Assembly: GCF_000469155.1 (NCBI RefSeq)
Contig: NZ_AWXE01000004.1
Span: 124,001 to 188,000, forward strand
Reading direction: 5' to 3'
Source of the DNA: Candidatus Micropelagos thuwalensis
Lineage (GTDB): Bacteria > Pseudomonadota > Alphaproteobacteria > RS24
Length of the DNA stretch: 64,000 bases
Made by a program: the position numbers and the translations under genes. The notes under the pieces were generated by a model. That model was not told the DNA's origin and did no database searches. It worked only from the letters and a program-made list of their open reading frames with translations. Below are positions 42,600-50,316 of this stretch, piece after piece (positions within the stretch are counted from its first letter, which is position 1; every line of letters starts with the position of its first letter).

Positions 42600-43778
42600 C
42601 TAACCAACTTCTGAAAGTCTGGTATCTTGACTGACCCGTGATTGAATTGTGTTGGACAGGATATCGGTCAGGATATCAGATTTAGTAATACAACCGTTTT
42701 CATTTATGACTAGCGCGCGTTGGAGAACGTTTTCCAATTCGCGAACATTTCCTGGCCATTCATATTCTGTGAGAGCTTTTACAGCACTTTCGTCTAGCCA
42801 AGGTAATTCCTCAGCCGTTTTACAGTGGCGTTGCAAAAGAACAGTGCTGATTGGAATAATATCATCTGCTCTTTCACAAAGACCTATGGTGTTCAATGGA
42901 AACACATTTAAACGATAGAAAAGATCCTCACGGAAATTACCCGCACGAACTTCCTCAGGAATATCGCGGTTAGTTGTTGCCAACACACGAACATCTACCG
43001 CAACATCTTCATTTGATCCTATTGGGGTGACCGATTTTTCCTGTAAAGCTCGTAAAAGCTTTGCCTGTAAAGAAAGAGGCATCTCAGAAATTTCATCTAA
43101 TAACAATGTTCCTGTATCAGCAGCACGGAAAATACCTTTATTCGCTGTAGACGCCCCAGTAAAAGCTCCTTTTTCATGACCAAATAGAATAGCTTCCAGC
43201 ATATTTTCAGGAATAGCCGCGCAATTGATTGCGATAAACGGGTTTGCACTGCGGCTTGAATGATTATGAACAAAGCGGGCAAGAACCTCCTTACCGGTTC
43301 CTGTAGGACCATTAATAAATACGGTCACATCAGTTTCAGCGACCTTCTTAGCAAGTCGCAGCATAGTGAGGGAACTATCATCTCCTACGGCGACATGGTT
43401 TTCAGAAGCAATCATGCTGACTAAAATTTGCAAACCGTAGTTTCTAGCTGGAATGTTATCGAGATTGCTTTTAGGCAAAGAAACTTGGACCAATTTTCCT
43501 CCAAGTTCTGTATTTACCGAAAAAATTTCTGCTTTCTCTTCAACGACAGTTATGTTTTTGATTTTTAAACCTCGGCATATTTCTACAAATTTATCGAGAC
43601 CACCAATGGCATCTAAATATTTACTAGAGCAGACTAGATGCTCACAAGAAGAAAGCTCTTCAGGTAAATCAGTATTTTTGGCTTCAAATTCTAAAAACGT
43701 TATATTACGTGTGGCTAAAACTTCGCTAATCGGTTGCGCCAATTTGAAGCCAAAAGAATTGATTGCTAAGAGAGTCAT
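42600..43778 (-). CDS. Sigma-54 activator without DNA-binding domain (FleT-like), first gene of the fliE-N operon
   Basis: A 392-residue protein with a divergent N-terminal domain of about 130 residues, then a complete AAA+ sigma-54 activator domain: Walker A GPTGTGKEVLARF, GAFTGA, Walker B GTLLLDEISEMPL and sensor segments [12 protein letters not shown]. It stops soon after the AAA+ domain (ILTDILSNTIQSRVSQ...), with no Fis-type HTH. In C. sphaeroides the activator FleT likewise lacks an HTH and works with FleQ, and lies in an operon with fliE; this gene has both properties. ATG 43778 is chosen because AGGAGAT precedes it and the sigma-54 promoter overlaps the upstream open frame. Confidence 0.88.
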   Translation of the reverse strand: MTLLAINSFGFKLAQPISEVLATRNITFLEFEAKNTDLPEELSSCEHLVCSSKYLDAIGGLDKFVEICRGLKIKNITVVEEKAEIFSVNTELGGKLVQVSLPKSNLDNIPARNYGLQILVSMIASENHVAVGDDSSLTMLRLAKKVAETDVTVFINGPTGTGKEVLARFVHNHSSRSANPFIAINCAAIPENMLEAILFGHEKGAFTGASTANKGIFRAADTGTLLLDEISEMPLSLQAKLLRALQEKSVTPIGSNEDVAVDVRVLATTNRDIPEEVRAGNFREDLFYRLNVFPLNTIGLCERADDIIPISTVLLQRHCKTAEELPWLDESAVKALTEYEWPGNVRELENVLQRALVINENGCITKSDILTDILSNTIQSRVSQDTRLSEVG

Positions 43779-43809
43779 TTGGATCTCCTTTCCCTCTGGC
43801 ATGGGTAAA

Positions 43810-43825
43810 GGCAAAAATCGCGCCA
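43810..43825 (-). promoter_or_regulatory. Sigma-54 promoter of the FleT-like gene and fliE-N operon
   Basis: On the minus strand: TGGCGCGATTTTTGCC, with GG and GC ten bases apart and a consensus TTGC. It lies about 33 bases before ATG 43778. An activator gene driven by its own kind of sigma factor implies a cascade or autoregulation. Confidence 0.75.
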
Positions 43826-44006
43826 AACTGGTAACTGCTGTAAAAAAAAATTAAATATTGTTATTCTTCAATGCCTTAGGTAGTTAGACAAAACTTTTAG
43901 CATGCTTTTTCTGGACGAAAGTTCAATTTTCTGACACATTCTATGATATTTAGGATCTGAGTGTCGTCAGTTTGACACCTCTTTGATTACAGGTTTGATT
44001 AAAATT

Positions 44007-45095
44007 ATGGCGGAATCGACGAGCGTAGATGAATTTATTGTTGGTCAGTCCGCTGCAACTAAAGAACTTCGTCGTCTCGTAGACATTCTTGCCCCAGCAG
44101 ATAGTACAGTGCTCATTCAGGGACAAACTGGATCAGGCAAGGATGTGGTTGCAAGGGCTATCCATGCCCTTTCTGGTCGAAAAGGACCACTTATCTCCAT
44201 AAATTGTGCGGCTATTCCTACTGAATTATTGGAATCGGAGCTGTTTGGGCATGAAAAAGGGGCATTTACAGGTGCAGAAACGGACCGAAAGGGACGCTTT
44301 GAATTGGCTGATGAAGGTACATTATTCTTGGATGAAATTGGCGACATGAACTTGTCGCTTCAAACAAAACTTCTTCGCGCAATTGAAAACCGAACCATTC
44401 AAAGAGTTGGTGGAAGTAAAGATATTGAAGTTAATTTTAGGCTTATTTGCGCGACCCATCAAAACCTACAAGCTCATGTAGATGAAGGAAAGTTTCGCGC
44501 TGATTTGTTCTTCAGAATTAATGTTTTTCCCGTACAAGTACCTTCACTTGCAGAGAGAAGCGTAGATATTCCCGATTTAATTGACACCATTTGTGCATCT
44601 ATTAGTGAAAGTCAAAATAGTAAACCTCCGCTTTTTGATGAGACAGCATTATCGGAATTATCACGATATAATTGGCCAGGTAATGTTCGTGAACTTAGAA
44701 ATGTTCTTGAACGTGCTATTGTGCTTTTCCCACAAAAAGAAATTACGAGCAAAGAAGTGCGTGAAAACTTGCTGCGCCTCAAAGTTCCAGACGAAAATGA
44801 AGAATTAGAAGCCCTATGGGAAGAAACTGGCAATCTGAATAGTATTGATCTTGACGGATTAATCTCAGACAAACCACCGTTACCTGTCCCCTCCAGCTAC
44901 CAAGACTGGTTTTCCTATTTTGATACAATTGACTTAAGGAAGCATCTGCAGGAGGTAGAGATTGTTTTGATTGAAGCTGCACTCAGAAAAAAAGAAGGGC
45001 AAATTACCGGTGCTGCAGAAGCATTAAAACTACGCCGAACAACGCTTATCGAAAAAATGAAAAAGCTGATGATAGAAAGGCCAAATGCAAACTAG
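44007..45095 (+). CDS. Sigma-54-dependent activator with Fis HTH but no receiver domain (FleQ-like)
   Basis: A 362-residue enhancer-binding protein that starts directly at the AAA+ domain: [16 protein letters not shown], Walker [21 protein letters not shown], Walker [14 protein letters not shown] and [16 protein letters not shown]. The C-terminus carries a Fis-type HTH ([24 protein letters not shown]). No N-terminal receiver or FleQ-type c-di-GMP domain is present. It is divergent from the FleT-like gene and has no sigma-54 box of its own in the 228-bp gap, so it is probably the upstream regulator. ATG 44007 is preferred to TTG 43983. Confidence 0.88.
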   Translation: MAESTSVDEFIVGQSAATKELRRLVDILAPADSTVLIQGQTGSGKDVVARAIHALSGRKGPLISINCAAIPTELLESELFGHEKGAFTGAETDRKGRFELADEGTLFLDEIGDMNLSLQTKLLRAIENRTIQRVGGSKDIEVNFRLICATHQNLQAHVDEGKFRADLFFRINVFPVQVPSLAERSVDIPDLIDTICASISESQNSKPPLFDETALSELSRYNWPGNVRELRNVLERAIVLFPQKEITSKEVRENLLRLKVPDENEELEALWEETGNLNSIDLDGLISDKPPLPVPSSYQDWFSYFDTIDLRKHLQEVEIVLIEAALRKKEGQITGAAEALKLRRTTLIEKMKKLMIERPNAN

Positions 45096-45383
45096 CTATA
45101 TGTTATAGCCCTTCATCATTTGACCTGTTTTATGCGTCGCTGAAGATAGTTTTACAATTCTGTTCTCTAACTCTGAAACCAGTTCTGCATTTTCCTTCGC
45201 GCAATTTTCCAAAAATTCTACAAATTCGTCATCAGGTGTAAAAGCATCATCCTTCATTGCCGTGATTATGAAATATTGTCTTTCATTATCTAGGGCCTGA
45301 GCTTTTTCAAAATCAGCAGATCTAATAGCCTCACGAATATCTCTATTCATATTTGTAAGTTTTTCTTTGAATTTATTTAGCAT
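45096..45383 (-). CDS. Small helical protein behind fliS, possibly a FliT-like chaperone
   Basis: A 95-residue, all-helical, charged protein (LTNMNRDIREAIRSADFEKA, ENAELVSELENRIVKLSSA). It overlaps fliS by eleven bases. FliT, the chaperone of FliD and a small helical protein, often follows fliS, and fliD is nearby; sequence resemblance is too weak to be sure. Its stop abuts the convergent FleQ-like gene with no gap. Confidence 0.6.
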   Translation of the reverse strand: MLNKFKEKLTNMNRDIREAIRSADFEKAQALDNERQYFIITAMKDDAFTPDDEFVEFLENCAKENAELVSELENRIVKLSSATHKTGQMMKGYNI

Positions 45384-45771
45384 TCGTCTGCCCTATTTCT
45401 TCCCAAGCCTCAGTAATATCTATCAATGAAAGTTTGGCATTATTTGTTTTTTCAATTTTGCCATTTTTCATATCTTTGAGTAATTGCTGGCGGCAATATT
45501 CGTAAAGTTGGAACAACCCTCTTGCGATTTCTCCACCTTTTTCAAAGTCTAAGCTGGACTGCAAAGCATAAATAATCGTCAATGAACGGGAAAAATGCTT
45601 GGACTTAATTTGCTGGTCGCCCTCTTTTAAATCAATATTCGCTTCAAATAATTCAATCGATCTGATTAGTTCTTTGAGCATTGTAAGAACAATAGTGTGC
45701 GTATCCTCTGGCTCCACAAAGGACTGTTCCTCAACTTTTTGGTAGGTTTGAGAGGCTTTTTTGAGGTTCAT
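45373..45771 (-). CDS. fliS: Flagellin export chaperone FliS
   Basis: A 132-residue four-helix FliS: the N-terminal ASQTYQKVEEQSF, LTMLKELIRSIELFEANID, HFSRSLTIIYALQSSLDFEKGGEIARGLFQLYEYCRQQL and the tail LSLIDITEAWEEI. It binds the C-terminal D0 segment of flagellin to prevent early polymerisation. No sigma-54 site is visible upstream. Confidence 0.92.
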   Translation of the reverse strand: MNLKKASQTYQKVEEQSFVEPEDTHTIVLTMLKELIRSIELFEANIDLKEGDQQIKSKHFSRSLTIIYALQSSLDFEKGGEIARGLFQLYEYCRQQLLKDMKNGKIEKTNNAKLSLIDITEAWEEIGQTNAK

Positions 45772-45831
45772 AAGTCTTCCTAAATGCTTACTAAATGTTG
45801 TAATCAGAAAAAAAATTGCTAAAGTCTTTGA

Positions 45832-46266
45832 ATGGTTTATGCAAATCCTGTTTCAAATACCTTAACTGCCAATCAATCGCTGAGCGGCAAGGCTTCAATG
45901 TTTTCTGGAAAAACTCAAACGAATTTTTCTAACTCTTCATTTGCAATACCCATGCCAAGCGATGTCTCTTCTCCAACAAGTACATCAATAGCGACACTAC
46001 CAGTCAATAACCCTGCATCTAACAGCAAGTTATCTCCTGTTTATCAAGGAGAAAAGACTGAACCCACTGGCAACAATAGCCGAGAATATGTAATCCGTTC
46101 ACCGCGGCTTGCGCCTTCAGCAGTGGTAAGTGAAAATATAGTGTTAGCAAAGGCACTTCTTAGTGAAAATTTTAGTCACAATATCGCTGCTGTTAAGCGT
46201 TTATATACTTCTTCTCAAATCAATGAGATGCCACGCTTTAAATCAACCACAGATTTAATTGCCTGA
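45832..46266 (+). CDS. Ser/Asn/Thr-rich protein of unknown function in the flagellar locus
   Basis: A 144-residue protein. The first ~85 residues are a low-complexity Ser/Asn/Thr/Pro segment (SLSGKASMFSGKTQTNFSNS). The last ~55 residues, from REYVIRSPRLAPSAVVSENI to FKSTTDLIA, look ordered and probably hold the function. A disordered head with a short ordered tail could suit an export substrate or anti-sigma-like protein, but I see no FlgM signature. Divergent from fliS; convergent with the ClC gene four bases away. Confidence 0.6.
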   Translation: MVYANPVSNTLTANQSLSGKASMFSGKTQTNFSNSSFAIPMPSDVSSPTSTSIATLPVNNPASNSKLSPVYQGEKTEPTGNNSREYVIRSPRLAPSAVVSENIVLAKALLSENFSHNIAAVKRLYTSSQINEMPRFKSTTDLIA

Positions 46267-46269
46267 GAC

Positions 46270-47967
46270 TTATTTTGTTTCCAAATCTATCACGTTATTT
46301 TGAAGTTTAAGATAAGCCTGAAAAATATCAGCCTCACTAACAACACCCTGTAGCACATTTGTCTGTCTATCAATTACTGGGATTGTTTCCCCCACAAATT
46401 CACTCGCAGCTTCAATACATTGCTGCAAAGAAGCATCACTCTTGATTGACAATGGATTATCTATACAAAAATTCTTTGCGAGCTGATCGGGATTTTGCTT
46501 AACGATATCTGTAATAATTATCTTACCAAGGAAGGATTTCTTATTATCCAACAAATATGCCTCTGTAACACCTGCAGACACCATTTTATCAATTGCAATG
46601 GAATTTTTCTCCTCTGCCTCTAGTCTTAAAAATTCATCGCTAACAATTGTTTCCACAGATGTTTCAGTTAACCCAATATGCCCGCGCCCACGCCTTATAT
46701 CTATTCCACGATCAAGAAGCTGTTTGTCAAAAAAAGAATAACCAAATAGTATCGATACTGTTAGAGATGATGTAACAACAGATCCTAGCGATACAAGTGC
46801 CATATCATATGATGCAGTAAGCTCAAGAATGACTGCAACAATCGCAATTGGAGCACCAACGACTGGGGAGGTTACTGCCGCCATTCCTGCAATAGTGAAA
46901 ACCAATATTAGATTGTTTCCAGTAAGGTAAGTTAAAATTGATCCAATTATCGCTCCTGAAACTGAACCAATAAAAATAGCAGGGGAAAAAACTCCCCCAA
47001 ACATTCCAAGCCCAATGCAAAAAGCTGTGGCAATTATTTTAAATATCAAAAGAACAATAAGGTATTCAGTTTCTATTTCATTATTCAATAAAGCTTTTAC
47101 CGTTTCGGTTCCTAATCCAAGAACTTCTGGGACGAAAATACCAATCATTCCGCATAGTGAGGCACCAATTAGTGTTAATTTAATGTGTCCGAGCTTGCTG
47201 TTTGCACCCCACATACTTGTAAAGCGAATTGAATTCATGAAGACAATAGATATCAAACCGAAAATTGGCCCCATCACTAACGCCAACGGGATAACAGATA
47301 TTAGATTTGGTGGCAGACTAGAAATTTCAAAAGCAACATTGTTGCCAAAAAAATATTGACTAAAAGATGCGGCAACAAGACTTGAAACGGCTATTGGGGC
47401 AACAGCTTTAAGAGAAAAATGTCGAATAATGGCGCTATGTGCAAATAAAATACCCGCTATAGGGGCGTTAAAGCCTGCTGAAATAGCACCAGCAACACCA
47501 CAGCCAAGAAAAATATCAGTCGGAATATTACTTTTAGATATTTGCTTTAAATAACTTCCCATAGTAGCGCCAAAATGAACAAGCGGACCATATTGACCAA
47601 CAGATGCGCCACCTGAAGCAGATATGAATGCGCTGAGAGTTGAGCCAAGCCCTTTGCGGACATCTAATTCATTGTCAGAGCGGTGGGCAGCATAAATACT
47701 ATCAGCGGGGCCATAAAATCTATCTAGGCCGAAAATTTTTCTTACATAAATAATTGAGAGAGCTGCAAAAATAATCACAACAAGCGGCATTAAGCTGAAT
47801 TGATGCTCTTGAAGAGTAAAAGTAAGCAGGTGGTTAGATTTATAAGTACTTGTTAAAAATATAACACCCTTCACAAATGCATTGGAAACCACAGCCATAG
47901 TTATTCCAACCCCAACACCGAGAATAACCAAAGTTACAAGTGGTACTATTAAAGCCAAACCAAACAA
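46270..47967 (-). CDS. ClC-family chloride channel/transporter with CBS pair, lacking both exchanger glutamates
   Basis: A 565-residue ClC protein: about ten membrane helices, then two C-terminal CBS domains (about residues 435-560). The filter segments align with CLC-ec1: SGGASVGQYGPLVHFG in place of GREGPTV, so the gating glutamate E148 is a Tyr; FNAPIAGILFAHSAI in place of FNAPLAGILFIIEEM, so proton-path E203 is absent; GGVFSPAIFIG keeps GxFxP. This predicts a channel or an uncoupled carrier. The start is a TTG at 47967 behind GGGAGGGG; an in-frame stop lies just upstream. It is an unexpected guest between fliS and fliD. Confidence 0.85.
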   Translation of the reverse strand: MFGLALIVPLVTLVILGVGVGITMAVVSNAFVKGVIFLTSTYKSNHLLTFTLQEHQFSLMPLVVIIFAALSIIYVRKIFGLDRFYGPADSIYAAHRSDNELDVRKGLGSTLSAFISASGGASVGQYGPLVHFGATMGSYLKQISKSNIPTDIFLGCGVAGAISAGFNAPIAGILFAHSAIIRHFSLKAVAPIAVSSLVAASFSQYFFGNNVAFEISSLPPNLISVIPLALVMGPIFGLISIVFMNSIRFTSMWGANSKLGHIKLTLIGASLCGMIGIFVPEVLGLGTETVKALLNNEIETEYLIVLLIFKIIATAFCIGLGMFGGVFSPAIFIGSVSGAIIGSILTYLTGNNLILVFTIAGMAAVTSPVVGAPIAIVAVILELTASYDMALVSLGSVVTSSLTVSILFGYSFFDKQLLDRGIDIRRGRGHIGLTETSVETIVSDEFLRLEAEEKNSIAIDKMVSAGVTEAYLLDNKKSFLGKIIITDIVKQNPDQLAKNFCIDNPLSIKSDASLQQCIEAASEFVGETIPVIDRQTNVLQGVVSEADIFQAYLKLQNNVIDLETK

Positions 47968-48021
47968 TAAACCCCTCCCTTAAGGTCAATGCATTTAAAA
48001 AAACAAAATAAACAATGACCT

Positions 48022-48037
48022 AGGCATAAATATTGCA
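48022..48037 (+). promoter_or_regulatory. Sigma-54 promoter of fliD
   Basis: AGGCATAAATATTGCA has GG at 48023-48024 and GC at 48035-48036 with ten bases between, and a consensus TTGCA. The fliD ATG is 33 bases downstream. Confidence 0.7.
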
Positions 48038-48069
48038 CATTTCAGTCGTTAAAATAATAGGGAATTTTA

Positions 48070-49698
48070 ATGGCTGTTGATTATTTAAGTGCTTTGAATG
48101 CCGGCAGTGGTCTTAACACTACGCAAATTGTTGATGCGTTGGTTGAGGCTAGTCGTGCGCCAAAAGAGCAAGCAATCAACAAAAAAGTCGAGGAAAATAA
48201 TGTCAAAATTTCTGGTTTTGGAACATTAAAACAACAGTTTGAGACATTCAAAACCTCCATGACCAGCCTTGATGGTGAAATCGGGCTTTCAGTTGCAAGT
48301 GGTTCTTCTAACATTGAAACCACCATTACAGATAAAACTAAAATTTCTGATTTTAGTCACAGTATTGCAGTTTCCCAACTTGCTCAAAATCACACACTCG
48401 TATTCGCTAATAACTTTACTGCCGAAAATGCGTCCATTGGACAAGGAACCTTATTGTTTGAATTTGGTAGTTGGGACAGAGACAACAAAATATTTACGGA
48501 AGACTCATCAATAACAAATGTTACCCTTACAATTGACAGTACAAACAACACACTTACTGGCCTAAGAGACACGATTAACGACTCGTCAATGGGTGTTACA
48601 GCTTCAATCATTCAGACAGCTGAGTCTGCTTATTCATTAGTTGTTAAATCAAATTCAGGGTCCGGTAATGAAATGAAAATTACTGCAACTGAGGACTCCT
48701 CGAATACAGGCCTCTCAACATTTGGATTTTCTACCTATTCATCAAGTAAAGAAACCATAATCGGTCAGGATGCAAATCTAACAGTCGACGGTGTTTCAGT
48801 CACAAGATCGTCAAATACCATCACTGATCTCATTGATGGTGTTCAATTAAAACTAAAAGGCACGGTTTCGTCTGCTGTCACGGTCAATGCTAGTTATGAT
48901 GAGACAAAAGCACTAGCTAACATGAATAGTTTCGTTACTTCTCTTAACACACTCAACACTAAACTTGCAGAATTAACCAATCGTGGATTAAACGGCGAAG
49001 CAGCTGGGGCACTTGCTGGTGATAGTGTCGCGAGAAGCATTCAATCAAGAATAAGGTCTATGACTACGAGGCCAATCGAAGGGTATTCAACTGAGAGTAT
49101 CTACTTAACAAATTATGGTATTTCCACTCAACTAGACGGCTCAATTACCTTTGATGAAGAAAAGTTTCTAAACGCATACAGGTCAAATCCAACTGATTTA
49201 GCTGCAATTTTTGCGAGCCAGGTAAAAACTGACTCATCAAGTGTAACAGCTCAAGTTGCAGGTGATGATTATGTTGCCGGTGTCTACAGTTTTGCATTGT
49301 CTAGTGGGACAGCAACAATTTCGTCCAGTTCAATGACCGCTGCATCAGGGAAATATTATACATTATCTGGAAACACTGCGGGTTTGACAGTTACCACTAG
49401 CTTAAGCTCAACTACGAATTCTATTTTTCTTGGGCGGAGCCTATTAGATACTCTGTCAAGTTATGCAGACACAATATTATCTTCCTCTGGAACAGTCACT
49501 ACTCAAATAAATAGCAAAAATGACAATATAACCGAACTAAATCAGGACTTAGCTGACCTAGATACAAAAATGATTGAATTAAGAGAGAGATACGTAACTC
49601 AATTCTCGTCAATGGAGCGAGTTGTTAGAAACTTAAAAGATACTGGCGACTATATTAAGAATTTTACTGACACAATGCGCGCAGCAAAAGAAAATTAG
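48070..49698 (+). CDS. fliD: Flagellar filament cap protein FliD
   Basis: A 542-residue FliD. The N-terminal LSALNAGSGLNTTQIVDALVEASRAPKE and a first D-domain with HSIAVSQLAQNHTLVFANN are typical, as is the C-terminal coiled segment ITELNQDLADLDTKMIELRERYVTQFSSMERVV. Five copies cap the filament and fold incoming flagellin. Its chaperone candidate (FliT-like) and FliS lie 2-3 kb away on the other strand. Confidence 0.95.
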   Translation: MAVDYLSALNAGSGLNTTQIVDALVEASRAPKEQAINKKVEENNVKISGFGTLKQQFETFKTSMTSLDGEIGLSVASGSSNIETTITDKTKISDFSHSIAVSQLAQNHTLVFANNFTAENASIGQGTLLFEFGSWDRDNKIFTEDSSITNVTLTIDSTNNTLTGLRDTINDSSMGVTASIIQTAESAYSLVVKSNSGSGNEMKITATEDSSNTGLSTFGFSTYSSSKETIIGQDANLTVDGVSVTRSSNTITDLIDGVQLKLKGTVSSAVTVNASYDETKALANMNSFVTSLNTLNTKLAELTNRGLNGEAAGALAGDSVARSIQSRIRSMTTRPIEGYSTESIYLTNYGISTQLDGSITFDEEKFLNAYRSNPTDLAAIFASQVKTDSSSVTAQVAGDDYVAGVYSFALSSGTATISSSSMTAASGKYYTLSGNTAGLTVTTSLSSTTNSIFLGRSLLDTLSSYADTILSSSGTVTTQINSKNDNITELNQDLADLDTKMIELRERYVTQFSSMERVVRNLKDTGDYIKNFTDTMRAAKEN

Positions 49699-49732
49699 GT
49701 TAAAAGTTAGTATTTATTTATTAGGCTAAGAA

Positions 49733-50221
49733 TTATAAACCATCCAATACTGAAACTGTTTTTTCAAACAATTCTTTAAACTTTTCTAAATGTTCTTCCT
49801 CAGTTATTTCCCATCCAGTTGGTGCTTTCTTTCCAGGATCTGAGCGAAGATTAAAAACAAATGCCTTAAAATTCTTTACAGTGATATCAGCCTTATATTC
49901 TTCCTCTTTATCTGGGTCCAAGATTGAACCAAACATAGGCTTCATTTTTCTTTCGACATTCATATTACTAAAATATAGACGATTATATGCGAAGCAATCG
50001 AGATAGTAGACTGCATCTTCCCCTGCCTCTATTTCGGAGAGAAATTGAACTATTTCAGTAGCCGCACCTACATATAAGGCCTCTGAGACTGGTGAATATT
50101 CATCACCTACTTCTTCAGAATATTTTTTCGCATAGGTATCAGGTGAAGATAGAGAACCAGTAATAAATTCTCTAGCTACTCGTGAACAGAAGATATCAAA
50201 TAAAAAAGCTGGTAAATACAT
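49733..50221 (-). CDS. Hypothetical protein downstream of a flagellin gene
   Basis: A 162-residue, acidic, mixed alpha/beta protein (MYLPAFLFDIFCSRVAREF at the start; TVKNFKAFVFNLRSDPGKKA later). I recognise no family. It lies 95 bases after the flagellin stop and beyond a strong terminator, so it needs its own promoter. No RBS is obvious before the ATG. Base composition resembles the flagellar neighbours. Confidence 0.6.
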   Translation of the reverse strand: MYLPAFLFDIFCSRVAREFITGSLSSPDTYAKKYSEEVGDEYSPVSEALYVGAATEIVQFLSEIEAGEDAVYYLDCFAYNRLYFSNMNVERKMKPMFGSILDPDKEEEYKADITVKNFKAFVFNLRSDPGKKAPTGWEITEEEHLEKFKELFEKTVSVLDGL

Positions 50222-50257
50222 AGTCTAATTATATATCTAAAAACTATTTTCAAATAT

Positions 50258-50292
50258 ATAAAAAAAGAGGGGCTGTCAATTAACAGCCCCTC
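50258..50292 (-). terminator. Rho-independent terminator of flagellin 1
   Basis: A perfect ten-base stem, GAGGGGCTGT with ACAGCCCCTC, and a six-base loop lies just after the flagellin stop. On the minus strand it is followed by seven T. A textbook intrinsic terminator. Confidence 0.9.
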
Positions 50293-50316
50293 CAAATTTA
50301 AAGTCCTAAGTTAGAA

